NCBI GenBank assembly: GCA_032718565.1
Contig: JAVGVS010000094.1
Location: 1,057,187 to 1,121,186 of the forward strand
DNA length: 64,000 nt
DNA from: Distichodus sexfasciatus
Taxonomy: Eukaryota > Chordata > Actinopteri > Characiformes > Distichodontidae
Reading direction: 5' to 3'
Below are positions 24,188 through 35,749 of this stretch, in pieces. Under the pieces are notes generated by a model. It had not been told where the DNA came from, searched no databases, and saw only the letters and a list, made by a program, of their open reading frames with translations. Each line of letters opens with the position of its first letter. The stretch's first letter is position 1. The translations under genes and the position numbers were made by a program.

Positions 24188-24524
24188 TTCATCCCGTACA
24201 TTTACAAGCTCTAGAATTTTCCGCTGCCGTGCTTTGCATGCTCAGCAATGACAATGCTGACCTGAAGGTGGAATGAATCAGATGCAAAACAAATGGCAAA
24301 TGTTTATAAGACTTGTAAAGTGTGTTATGTTTTACACGGCCCATTGTGGTAGTGTACAAGGGGAAGTGTACAACATTACAATATTACTGCTAGTCATTAC
24401 TGTCAGCAATGATGGAATGATTTCAGGAGAGTATCCTGAGAAGCAGGCTACACTACCATATACTATATACACTATACTACACTGCTATTGTAATGTAGAC
24501 AGCTTTGTACTGAAAGTGAAAGTG

Positions 24525-24750
24525 AGTGATTATTTGTCATTGTGAACACAGCACAGCACACAGTGCACCTCAACGAAATGTGACCTCTGCACAGTATTTA
24601 ACCCATCCGTGAAGGAGCAGTGGGCAGCTAACAAGTGCCGGGGGAGCAGTGCTTGGGGACGGTATCTTGCTCATGAGTGGTAACTTTACTGGCCCTGGAT
24701 TCAAACCCGCGGGGCGAACACCCTACCATTACGCCGCCAACTGCCGTGCT
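24525..24750 (-). repeat. tRNA-derived SINE
   Basis: Minus-oriented main SINE ('ttatttgtcattgtgaacac' to 'cattacgccgccaactgcc'). The same insertion is present at 35470-35705, so it predates the tandem duplication. Confidence 0.85.
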
Positions 24751-24759
24751 ATTCTGCCG

Positions 24760-25065
24760 TGTTATACTGTGCTATGCAATGCTGTATATATAATGCAATG
24801 CTGAGTATAATTCAATAATAGTAAAGTGTAGTATAATATAGCGTAATATAGTAAATTAAGCATCTAAGATTCCAGGACAGCATCCTTAGATGCATGCTTC
24901 ACTATACTACACTATATTATATGATACTGCACTGTACTATATTATACCATACTGTACTATATGGTATTAGACTATACTATACTATATTGTACTGTACTAT
25001 ACTATACCACTCTATACTAAACTATGCTATACTATATTTTAATATGCTATATTACTTTATTTTAA
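24760..25065. repeat. (CTATA)n pentanucleotide tract
   Basis: An irregular tract of ACTAT/CTATA pentamers ('actatactatactatattg' and variants), continued between the later mobile elements (25755-25870, 27330-27440) and matched at 35750-36500 in the second duplicated unit. Confidence 0.85.
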
Positions 25066-25067
25066 AC

Positions 25068-25890
25068 TAGGGATGCACCAATACCATTTATTCAGACCGA
25101 GTACGAGTAGCGATACTTATTTGAGTACCGATACCTGTAGCAGGTCTGTAATTATCTTTAATGTCAATAATAAGTTTTTAAAGATTTTTATTGTTTTTTA
25201 ATATTTTTTACCAATATCAATTACCGTATTTCCCATTCTATAAGCGCCGAAAATGCTCATTTATGTTTTAAACTCTAAGATTAAGCCGTTCTTTGCTGCG
25301 AAAGTAAACAGTACATTTAAAGTCCAGCGGATCATTTAGGTATGTCGTCTTTTGTGCACTGAATTATACTTTTTTAAGCGAATCGTTTTGCATGTTTAGA
25401 TAAACCGCCCCATTTATGCAAGCCGCTTTTAATGCAGGTTTGTAATATTGATGTGTGAAAAGCATGATCGTCGTTGAGGAAATCATTGATCTAACTCAAA
25501 AAAACACTTTCAAAAACCAAAATATAGAAGTACACTTGAGCCTTGACTATGTCACTTTAAATAAATGATACCAATCTTCCTATCCATTTATTTGTCCTAT
25601 GTAATATCAAAACATAAAAAAACAACAATTAAATAAAATATTAAATATAAAAATATTAGTCTGCTTTGCTGCTGTCATTATCTATCTTAAAGTACCTCCA
25701 GACAGCTGACATTTTTATCTCCGCACAGTTTACAATTTATTGGCAAGTATAATTTGCTATATTGTTCTGTACTGTATTATACTATTCTATACTATACTAC
25801 ATTACACTATACTATATTATACTACACGATAGCATAATATACTATGTTATACTATACTATCATTGTAATAGTAGTTTGCACAGCATAGCA
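25068..25890. mobile_element. hAT-like element with internal pogo remnant, copy A
   Basis: It starts with the hAT-type end TAGGGATGCACCAATACCA, followed by a 'cagaccgagtacgag' motif. A second element begins within it at TACCGTATTTCC (25222) and ends at a decayed copy of its right terminus near 25490. Compared with copy B, the centre including the transposase relic (about 0.6 kb) is missing. Both flanks are CTATA pentamers. Confidence 0.75.
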
Positions 25891-26185
25891 CTGCATAACA
25901 CAGCGTGTAAAGGTACTGTATTATGCTGTAGGCTGCACATGCTATACCTTGCTATACAATGCATGTATTCACTAAACACCTCAATATATAAACAATTTCT
26001 GTGACATGATCATACTATACTATGCTTTTTGGGCGTGCTGTATATTATGCTACACTGTTTTATTCTAGGGATGCACCGATACCATTTATTCAGACCGAGT
26101 ACGAGTACCGAGACCTGCGTAGGTCTGTAATTAATAACAATGTCAATAATAGGATTTTTAAAGATTTTTTTAAACCAATATCAAT

Positions 26186-27063
26186 TACCGTATTTCCCCA
26201 ACGATAAGCCGCCGAAAATGCTCATTTATGTTTCAAACTCTAAGATAAGCGCCCCATATTGTATTAGCCCTGGGCTTTTTGCAACTCTATAGTGACATTA
26301 TACGCGCCTTCCTCCGTGTGGTCAGCAGCGGCGTCACGGCGACGTGATACAGTCAAAGCGTCACCGAATGGGACCTGACTGGCGTGGAACAACGTGAAAC
26401 CAGAAAGCATACAAAACGTTTTTCGCAAAGTCGAAATCCTTCCTCCAGCTACAAGCCTACCAGCAGCACAAACAACGTCTGCAATGTCCGAGAACGATAC
26501 CAGTGACGAAAGCGTGTCGACACGAAGTGACAGCAAAGCCTTTACAGGTCACAACGAGGTTGTTGACCCGATGGCGTTTACCGATCTGATTTTGAAGGAT
26601 TTGAAGAAAGATAAACCTAATCATTTTTGCATTTCAGTGTTGTTAATTTTATTATTAAACTTCTCTTTTCCCAGTCAACAATAAACTGTTGTTCCTTTTT
26701 TTTCTGGTACATTTTTGCCTAGCCTGTATTATATACTATGATGTAATATAATGTAGCAAAGGCCTGAAAAAGTGTAATTTTACATTGCAGCAACGAGGCT
26801 GGATGCGGCAGCGCCGATTAAGTGACCCACAACATCATCACTGATCTATCTTTGTTTTGCGGTGCTTTTTTGAACTGTTAGTTGCTGCAGTAAACAGTAC
26901 ATTTAGAATCAGCGGATGTTGGTATAATCGTCTTTTGTACTGAATTATATACTTTTTAGCGAATGCGTTTCATATTTTAGATAGGCGCCCATTTGTAAGC
27001 CGCTTATCGCAGGTTTGTAATATTGATGTGTAAGCCGCGGTCGATCGTTGGGGAAATACGGTA
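26186..27063 (+). mobile_element. Pogo/Tigger-like element, 0.88 kb
   Basis: The terminal inverted repeats are TACCGTATTTCCCCAACGAT at the left and ATCGTTGGGGAAATACGGTA at the right, an essentially perfect 20-base match with TA at the outer edge (TA target site, as in the Tc1/mariner/pogo superfamily). It contains only the last part of a transposase, so it is non-autonomous. Confidence 0.85.
26382..26624 (+). pseudogene. C-terminal relic of pogo/Tigger transposase
   Basis: Plus-strand reading gives WNNVKPESIQNVFRKVEIL, matching the W-x2-V-x-P-E-x-I-x-N-x-F-R-x motif found near the end of Tigger/pogo DDE transposases. An acidic, serine-rich tail (ENDTSDESVSTRSDS) follows, then an open frame to a stop near 26681. 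The catalytic DDE core is absent. A more decayed copy sits at 27945-28160. Confidence 0.7.
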
Positions 27064-27646
27064 GTCTAAACTCAAAAAAACACTTTCAAAAACCAAAATA
27101 TGAAGTACACTTGAGCCTTATTATGTCACTTTATAAAATAAATGATACCAATCTTCTACCCATTTATTTGTCCTATATGTATCAAAACATAAAAAAACAA
27201 CAATTAAATAAAATATTAAATATAAAAATATTAGTCTGCTTTTGCTGCTGTCATTATCTCTTAAATGCCTCCAGACAGCTGACATTTTTTATCTCCACCA
27301 GTTTACAATTTATTAGCAAGTATAATTTGCTATATTATTCTGTACTGTATTATACTATTCTATACTATACTACATTACACTATACTATATTATACTACAC
27401 GATAGCATAATATACTATGTTATACTATACTATCATTGTAATAGTAGTTTGCACATAGTACTGCATAACACGTGTAAGTACTGTAACATTACGTGAAGCT
27501 ACTGTGCTATACCTTGCTATACAATGCATGTGTTCGCTAAACACCTCAATACTATAAACTACAATTTCTGTGACATGATCATACTATACTATGCTTTTGG
27601 CGTACTGTGTTATATTATTGCTATAACTACACTGTGTGTTTTTATT

Positions 27647-28590
27647 CTGGGGATGCACCCGATACCATTTATTCAGACCGGCGATCGATGCCGAGACACC
27701 GTGGAGTCTGTAATTATCTTTAATGTCAATAATAGGATTTGCAAGATTTTTTAAACCAATATCGGTAATATTTTAGCGATAAGCGCGAAAATGCTTATTT
27801 GTATTTCGCGCTCTAAGATGTCGCCGCCCCATGTTATTAGCCCTGGAGGCTTTTATCTATAGTGATATACCTTCCTCCGTTAGCCAGTCAGCAGCGGCGT
27901 CTGACCCGTACAGTCAAGCGTCACGAATGAGTTATTCGGCGTGGAACAACGTGGAAACCAGAAAGCATAAGCGTTTTTCGCAAAGGTAAAATCCTTCCTC
28001 CTTCTAAACCTACCAGCAGCACCGGCAATGCAATGTCGAGAAACGATACCGGTAATGGCGTGTCCGACACAGTGACAACCATAAAACAGCACAGAGTCAC
28101 AACCGAGTTGTTAAAGCCCGATAGCGTTACGATCGATTTTGAGAGGATTGAAGAAAAGATAAACCTAATCATTTTTGCATTTCAGTGTTGTTAATTTTAT
28201 TATTAAACTTCTCTTTTCCCAGTCAACAATAAACTGTTGTTCCTTTTTTTCTGGTACATTTTATTTTTGCCTAGCCTGTATTATATACTAGGATGTAATA
28301 TAAATGTATAGCAAAGAGCCTGAAAAAGTGTAATTTTACATTGCAACCTTGAGGCTGAATCAAATAGCGCCCGATTAAATGACACAACATCATCACTGAT
28401 CTATCTTTGTTTTCGTTAGCACTAGAACTGTTACGTTGCTGCAGTAAACGGTATTTAAGTCAACGGATCATTTGGGTAATAATAATCTTTTGTGCACTGA
28501 ATTATACTTTTTTAGCGAATGAGTTTTCATGTTTTTGAATGAGCCGCCCCCATTTTATACAACCCTTTTTTTAATCATGAGTTTGTAAAA
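27647..28590. mobile_element. hAT/pogo composite, copy C (decayed)
   Basis: It begins GGGGATGCACCCGATACC and follows copy B with many one- and two-base indels. The pogo left terminus is hardly recognisable near 27765, and a corrupted WNNV...PES transposase relic lies near 27945. Conserved blocks such as 'catttcagtgttgttaattttattattaaact' match copy B closely while neighbouring bases are scrambled, an uneven pattern that may reflect base-calling noise. Confidence 0.65.
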
Positions 28591-28609
28591 ATCCCAGAAA
28601 ACAAAATCT

Positions 28610-28990
28610 TTCTGGGCGGATGTGGCCCCACATCCGCATTCCATCTGGCCCTGCGCATGGGGAATGATGGCGATTGGCGGACCGCTCTCAGTTGCCGCAT
28701 CAGGCTGCCGCATCTGGGCCAGAACAGGGCCACTTGTGGCTAACATAAGGCCCTGTTCTGGCCCAGATCCTGCACTTTTATCAGGACCCAATAAATATAT
28801 GGGCCAGAATAGGGCCTTGTGGCTAACATAAGGCATAGCAAAATCTTTCTGGCCTGGATGTGGCCCACATCCTGCATTTTCACCTGGCCCACATACCAGG
28901 CATGCTCTCGGTTGCCACATCTGGGCCTTATGTTAGCTACAAGTGGCCCGGCTCCATTTGAGATCTGGCTCTGGCCAGCAGCCCATAAGC
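28610..28990. repeat. Repeats of 'tggcccacatc / gggccagat' words
   Basis: Direct and inverted copies of short blocks ('gatgtggcccacatcc', 'aaggccctgttctggcccagat', 'aaaatctttctggcctggatg') are interleaved over nearly 400 bases. This looks like two or three nested MITEs of one palindromic family. The ORFs on both strands are a by-product. A related block occurs at 30245-30365. Confidence 0.6.
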
Positions 28991-30240
28991 AGTTTCTGAC
29001 CGCCATGAGCGTAAACCTCATAAGGGCTTCTTTTCACCAGGAACTGCATACAGTCCCTAATCAGGCTTCAGATGTGTTTAAAAACAACACAAGTCCAATG
29101 TCAATGATTTTTATTTCAAACAATTGCATTAACAAATATTAGATTACACTTCAAACACAAAAAACCGGTTGAGATAAAAATGAATCGATTTCTTACACTA
29201 TAAGCAAAATCCATAATCTAAGCCTTCTCTGTAGCTAGACTAGTGACTCTCGTGGAATGGGTAGCGGCCGTCATTCTTGGTAGCGAAAAGAAACAGCGAA
29301 TAAGTTCGCTCCTAATCGTCAACAGCCAAACCACACTTAATGCGATTTTTAAAATACATTTTAATCAGAAACTCGCGGAGCCCCCTAATAGTCAGGGTGG
29401 GGAAAAATATTTTTTAAAATAAAGAAAAAAGTTCCGACGCAAATGTGCGCAATTCAATTTCGCTAAATTGATCCAGTTGTCAGCTACAGCAAATAGCAAA
29501 TGAGCCAGGAGTGCGATTGCTAAACTGTATCGATGGGAGCATAAAAAGTCATTCTTGAGAGCATAAAAACTAATTAAAATAATTTCCCTGTGCTTTTTAA
29601 GGGCCGTAGAATATATATCATAGTACATCTCATTTACATTACACACCGGGCGATATCTATTTCAAACCATCCATTTCTCCCAACTGCTTACATCCGTCTA
29701 ACTCTCTTCTGTTCAGTTTGAAAATAACAAAGTCTTGTCTCTGCATCCGTTCATACTACTCCCAGCAGGCTCAACCAATAGCCAATCAGAAACCAGGAGA
29801 AGGGTCACATGAGGGGATATTTGAATAACTCCACCCTGCTATCTGAGAATCTCCAGCCCACAGCTAGAACTTCTTACGCTTCCTGATCCGCCATGATGTT
29901 TTACTGCAAAAGCGCTAAGCAATTTATCCTGGCTAAGTGCTGTGTTGTTGCTGCAAAGACCAACATGTGTCCACCAGCGGTATTTTTGCTGGGCGTTTAA
30001 GCGTTCTGGATTTAGCCAGTAAAAAATATGCTGCCAGCGCAACAAAATCGTTTAGTGGGCAGCCCTAAATCTCTACATCATATCGATTATTTTTATGTGA
30101 GGTAAACATTTAAACAAAAATGTAATATGCTCTGTTCAAATAGCACACACATCTAAAATATTTCATTTTCCATAAGCACAAGGGCACATTTGCCATACCT
30201 TTGCCAGAAGTGGACCAGAGCCATATATTTTTGAATAAAG
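28991..30240. other. Non-coding, no recognised gene
   Basis: Mixed AT-rich sequence. A motif shared with 13921-13955 ('tttgaataactccaccct') at 29818 indicates another dispersed repeat. Nothing else was identified. Confidence 0.4.
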
Positions 30241-30365
30241 TATGTAACATGTGGCCCATATCTGTTTTGTGACATTTGGGCCACATTTGGCATACATCCG
30301 TTTGCGGTGCCAGGAACCGGCAGCAGTGCCACACATTTGCCACAGGTGGGCTACATCCTCATGCT

Positions 30366-30475
30366 ATCTGGGTATCTTGCTCATGAGTACCTCAGTAGTA
30401 ACTTTATCAGCCCTGGATTCGAACCTGCGACCTTCTGATCACGGAATAATACCCTACCGTTACACCTGCTTTACC
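30366..30475 (-). repeat. SINE fragment (tRNA end)
   Basis: Right half of the main SINE only: 'cttgctcatgagtacctcag', then B box 'ggattcgaacctgcgacctt' and 'taccgttacacc'. Confidence 0.75.
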
Positions 30476-30479
30476 CCAA

Positions 30480-31525
30480 ATAAGCTTGCTTGTGCATTTT
30501 GAGATGGTGTGATAGATTTCAGGATCAAATATGATTTTTCTCACATTCTTTTTATTTGAGTCAGTGATGAAGCACTGTGTAAAATCTCTCAAAACTCACT
30601 CTTTAATCTTAACTACCATTCTCATGTCCAGAAACATACTATGATACAATTGTGGTTTAAGCAGTCCTCCCCAAACTTCTCTTCATCTGATCATAAAGAA
30701 ATATTTTGTTTGAGGTGTGAATTACTTTGAATCTACGACTTGGTTTGATTATTTTCAGGTATGAGATCAAGGTCATGAGGTGCTGCAGTAAATCCACACC
30801 AATGTGCATCTGTTTAATTCAATCAGATTGTAATAAGCAAAAATAAAAATCTTTGATGATAAATCATCAGAAATGCACTTCAGTCCAGGTCTATGTTTAT
30901 TCCGCGTATTTAAAACTCTCTGTATTTTATGGGTTTAGAAACTCAAGTTTGGACACGTTTATTTGTCAGACTGCATCAAAACGTTTTGCAAATCTTTTCA
31001 GAACAACTTGTTCTGAAATGTGCCAGGAGCATCATTCTACACCCAGATGTTCACAACAAGATTTCAGTTACAAACTTTTTTCCAGTACACGTCTTACTTC
31101 CTGACTAAGATAATACATAGGATTCTTCAGTTTCTGCACGCTATGGGGACTGTTTGATGTTTACGGTTCACAGTATCAGCTTCATGCATCTCTTTTTCCA
31201 TGCAACTTTGTCAAGTGTAACGTTGGAGTGAGTCTCTGTACCTGTAAACCATTATATGGAATCTGTGGGCACAACATTTTAGGAATTCATAAAAATCCAA
31301 TTCGTCACGTTACACCCAAAGTAAGACAGAAAATGACGTCGACAGGCTATGTTCTAGGTACCTTTATTACTTTCTGTGTCTCATCACAATAGATCCTCAA
31401 GTAGGTGAGAAATGGAAGGGGATGGAACAAAAAGCAAGCATGCAAAATGGCGGATACATGACACTTTCTTCGGGACTATCATAAGGTCCAAGTATAAACC
31501 AAAACAGCTCTTAGGAGTTACAGAG
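30480..31525. repeat. Right part of duplicated unit 1
   Basis: About 1 kb that recurs at 37315-38325 ('ttttgagatggtgtgatagatttcagg', 'tgccaggagcatcattctacacccagatg', 'tatggaatctgtgggcacaac' in the same order). No coding role is supported; the short ORFs differ between copies. Its right edge abuts the 3-prime end of the second Thy-1 copy. Confidence 0.8.
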
Positions 31526-31545
31526 TGACGAAAAGTTGAAAAAGG

Positions 31546-33251
31546 TCAGCAGGGTCCAACAGCAGGAGTCACGCTGACCCCCAGAATCTGCTGCTCGAGC
31601 AAGATTGACAGTTTGCCTGAGTGGTGAGAAAAAGATCTGAATTAGCATGGTTTTAATAGAATGTAAAAGTATGAACTTCATGTGTTGTAAATATTTCACA
31701 ATAAAAATAATTTGGGCAATTTTATAAGGCAGTGCATCTGCCTGGAGAAAATAATAATAATCCAGAAAAAGCTAAATTCACTTTAAGTCATGGATAATGA
31801 AACCAAAATAAAGCGTTGCGGCATGATGTATTTGATTTCAATTATCTTAATTGACACCTTTTGTTCTGCGTGGGACTATTTGTGCATGAAAAGGAACATA
31901 ATGGTGCAGCATTAAGTCATCAGTTCGGTTAAAAGGAAAGCTGGCAGGACTAACAGCAGAAGATGTATTATCTGCTAAGCACTTCCAGCTTGAAACAGTA
32001 GGACTGAAAAACAAATTTATTATTGACGGTAATGCAAATAATGCAAAAATCTGATTAGAACAGGACAGATATCAGGGATCAGGGCAGGCACAGAAAGGAA
32101 AATGGAGATGCTGCCAGAACAAGATGAGTGGGAACATGCAAAAAGGTCTAGAAAGAAGAATAATGGCATGGAAATGTTTATTCTTTCAAGCTTGCTCTGA
32201 GGCACATCATCATTGCAGTTAATTATTTAAAACCTTTCATTCATTGACCAAGTGTTTCACGTCAGCCCTAAAAATCTCTGGATTAAGTAAGAGGAGTAGA
32301 GGAGTGGATTGTAAGCCAAAGCAACAATTTTTCCTTTTCAGTTAGTTTGAGAAGTGGTTTTGCTTATTTTATAAAAGTAAAAAGGGAGGAAGACAGATGG
32401 AGGAGATAAAGACAGAGGACCCCTAAGACAGAGCAGAAACGCCCGATCTTTCTCTCTGGTTTTTCAGAAGAACTTACTCTTTTGCACAGTTGCTACCTTT
32501 GACCATTTCACAGAGCTGTCCTTCATGAAACTGCAGTTAAAATTCCTTGGATTGTTGTCTATTAGGCCTAACATTGTCAGCCGGCACACCTTCTGATCAA
32601 AAGCGACATTTGCCCGGTTCTTGTACGTCGGTTCTTGGGGGGTTTTGTCAGAAGCGGCTAATACCTTGTCCTCTAACTTAACCACACATTCTGTACCGTC
32701 AACAGCTTTGTTTGGTTTGCAAGCCATTTTTAAGGTGTTCTCCATGGTGAAGCAGGAGGTCAGCTCAGTGTCCGACTGAGCACGAACCAGGCCTGAAAGG
32801 CAATGTGATAAAAGCACATCATTATATAAAATTTGTTGACTTGACAGTGTTTGTGTTTTATGGTGGCTTTTCACTGTACTTTACAGTTCTACATTATACT
32901 GTGCAAGGCTATACTATTTTTATTATGTATGCATTTACTTTTTCTATACTGTTACAGTGCTGTATAAACTATTGCATATATACCTGCTTTTGCTAGACTT
33001 TCTTTCCATAGTAATCAATTATTGCATTGCATTCTGCAACAGTATTTTGTACTCTGCATGCTTTTACTAGACTATAATTATGCTCTTTCAATACTATACA
33101 GCATATTATGCAACATTGCTTTTTATACTATAGCTTAATATATGCCTTGGATTTGGAGTTACTGCAAAGTGAGTTTCAAGTTTTACAGTGTTTTATATTT
33201 CACCATCTTACCCAGCAAGCAGAAGAAGGCGACTATGCAGAGCTTCATCAT
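31546..33251 (-). CDS. Thy-1-like copy 2, GPI-signal exon frameshifted
   Basis: Tandem duplicate of the gene at 21.5-23.2 kb with the same exon plan: 33251-33212 (40 nt, identical MMKLCIVAFFCLL), 32792-32478 (315 nt, open) and a third exon from 31616. The Ig exon keeps the cysteines LTSC, KMAC, GTEC, KVC and FNC, but has about 19 amino-acid changes relative to copy 1 and loses the NVT sequon (NVA here). In the third exon three or four single-base indels relative to copy 1 shift the frame: after KLS it reads ILLEQQILGVS and stops at TGA 31548-31546, so no hydrophobic GPI-attachment signal is made. A secreted truncated product, a pseudogene or consensus errors are all possible. The 5-prime UTR exon is also retained. 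Confidence 0.6.
31620..32460 (-). other. Copy 2 intron 2
   Basis: Corresponds to 21555-22405 in copy 1 with many small indels. No other feature. Confidence 0.6.
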
Positions 33252-33317
33252 GGCAATTTGTGACTGTATACAGGGAAGAGACCTGGACACAGAGAACATC
33301 AAGATGACTCTAATCAG

Positions 33318-34128
33318 CAGTGTTGGGGAGTAACGAGTTACATGTAACAAAATTACGTGAATTTAATTACAAAATAAAAGTAACAGTAATCAGTTACATT
33401 ACTTTAAAAAAAATAATTAAATTACAGTAACTTTTCAGAAATAATATAGGATTACAATTTTCAGTTACATCTCAATATCTTCTGCAGAAACACTGGCTAT
33501 ATGTTTAATAATATTATTGTTTTGCCATATTTCTGAAAGTCTACGATACTATTCGATATGTCACCAATTGGTTCTTATCATGTTTGAATTTGCTTACCCA
33601 CTTGCTGCTGGATCTAGCCTACAAGTCTGAGCTGCAGTTGCGAGGAGGCCTGCAATGCCAGATAGGAACTACAATGTAGGCCTAGCCCATTGCAGGAAAC
33701 AAAAATGAGCTGTAGTGAGCAGACGCTATATGCACAATCATCAGTGATGTTCACCAAATGTTGAATGTCAAATGTTTGATTTAGCAGGCATAGGTATTCA
33801 AAGATCAGCATGATCTCACAGTAAAGCGGTGTTGAGGTGCTGAAGTCCGACATATTTCAGCTGTGGCTGTGTTGAGGGGAGTTTAAAGGATTTTTGACAG
33901 CAGTCTGTGTTGAGTAATGCTGTAAGGTTAACCAGGTTTCAAAAACTGAAAATGATTGACAGTTGAGAAAATTCATTCAAAATTTAGTAATCCAAAAGTA
34001 ATCAAATGTAATTAGTTACATTACTTTGTTAAAGTAATTGAAATAGTTACACTACTATTATTACACATTTGGGTAGACAACTTGTGGTGTAGCAGCATTA
34101 CATTTCCAAAGTAGCTTTCACAACACTG
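33318..34128. mobile_element. hAT-type element inserted after the duplication
   Basis: The element starts CAGTGTTGGGGAGTAACGAG and ends GTAGCTTTCACAACACTG. It is flanked by CTAATCAG (33310-33317) and CTAATCAA (34129-34136), an 8-bp target duplication with one mismatch. The matching site in unit 1 (near 23257-23264) is an empty CTAATCAA. Its insertion therefore followed the tandem duplication. There is no coding capacity in 811 bp. Confidence 0.9.
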
Positions 34129-34895
34129 CTAATCAATATCGTCTAATTGCGTTTTAGAGACGGATGGGCGTCGGCAGTTGCTGTCAAGTTCAGCCGTGAC
34201 TTCATATCCAATTTCTGATGAAGTTACATGTTAATAACACACAGTCTAGCAGCGCGATCGGAACTGACTAAAGGTTAACTCACTTCTATCTCACTTGCTA
34301 TTGACGAGTATGTGGGCCAGAGATTTTTGCTAGACATGTCACACATGGGTGGGGTCACCACCAGGCCCTGATCGAGAGGTAATCAAAAATCAACAAAATA
34401 AATGTAGGGAAAAAGTGAATAAAAGCAAAAAGCTCATTTTCGGCAGTCACTGCCATATATAGCACTGATTCTCCTGAATAATGAAATATTCCCAGCGGAT
34501 GTCTTGGTTCCACAGTCTACAGACTCCTCCAGCACACAGAAGAACATTAGGTAATTGCTGCACATCATGCCTGTAGAACATTCTTGGAGCAAATATGCCA
34601 TTGCTTGGGCAAAATGCTGGCAACCAAATAAGGAAAAATAAATAACACCAACAGAGAAAAAACAAATAAGGGGAATTAAGTTGAATCCAGCTTTAGACTT
34701 ATGAGTGGTTATGTTTTGGCTGGTTTAGGATGGGCCACAAAAATGTACGACTCATCCTGTGTCCTCCGCCCTTGATCCAGCCTTTAATGCAAAAGGTAAA
34801 AGCTGCTATGCACTTTCTTAACCAATATTTATTTATTACTGCCCATAATCTCCCATCAGCTACAAAGGCTAAAAAAGGTAAGTGTGTTTTCTTAC

Positions 34896-34958
34896 CGTTT
34901 ATTTCCTTCTTTTCCTGGATGCTGGAGCAGTTGGGGTGCGTCCGGATGAGTTGGTTTT
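34896..34958 (-). other. Untranslated first exon of Thy-1-like copy 2
   Basis: Counterpart of 24027-24089 with the same acceptor and donor, 63 nt long, with few base changes. Confidence 0.55.
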
Positions 34959-35469
34959 CTAAGTGATGGGGGAGAAAATAGGCCCTGTGTCAGTGAAAAG
35001 TAAAAGGAAAGGTCAAGAAAAAAGACACCTCCTCCTCCTTCACTCCCTTCCTCACTCCCTCAGTGCCTTCCTCTCTCCGTCGCTCCTTCCTTCACTCCTC
35101 CCTTCCTCCTCCTTCATCCCTCCCCATCCTGTACATTTATAAGCTCTAGAATTTTCACTTTCTTGCCGTGCTTTGCATGCTCCTTAATGACAATGCTGAC
35201 CTGAAGGTGGAATGAATCAGATGCAAAACAAATAGCCGTCATTTATAAGACTTGTAAAGTGTGTTATGTTTTACACGGCCCATTGTGGTAGTGTACAAGG
35301 GGAAGTGTACAACATTACAATATTACTGCTAGTCATTACTGTCAGCAATGATGGAATGATTTCAGGAGAGTATCCTGAGAAGCTCTATAATAGACTATAC
35401 TACACTACTATATGCTAGCTTCTCCACTGCTATTATAGCCTTAGACAGCTTTGTGCACTGAAAGTGAAA

Positions 35470-35705
35470 GTGAGTGATTATTTGTCATTGTAGACACACC
35501 ACAGCACAGCACAGTGCACCTCAGCAATGTGACCTCTCCATTTAACCATCCATTAAAATGCTTGATGGGCAGCTAACAAGCGCCGGGGAGCAGTGCTTGG
35601 GGCATTATCTTGCTCATGAGTACCTCGAGTGGTAACTGCAATACAGATTCGAACCTGCGACCTTCTGATCACGGGGCCTACCGTTACGCCACCAACTGCC
35701 CCGTG
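35470..35705 (-). repeat. tRNA-derived SINE
   Basis: Duplicated counterpart of the SINE at 24525-24750, with several small indels ('gattcgaacctgcgacctt' B box near 35646). Confidence 0.8.
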
Positions 35706-35749
35706 CTATTCTGTGCCGTGTTATACTGTGCTATGCAATGCTGTGCAGA

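Larger units (their letters stand above)
26066..27645. mobile_element. hAT-like element with nested pogo element, copy B
   Basis: Same left end as copy A (TAGGGATGCACCGATACCA) and the same right-hand segment ('aaaaaacaacaattaaataaaatatt', then CTATA pentamers), interrupted by the pogo-like element at 26186-27063. The junction position is identical in copies A and B, so one nested insertion was later amplified as a unit. Confidence 0.8.

Noticed and set aside
28555..29142. Overlapping 90-120 codon frames on both strands
   Set aside because: They come from palindromic 'tggcccacat' repeats and have no supporting splice sites.
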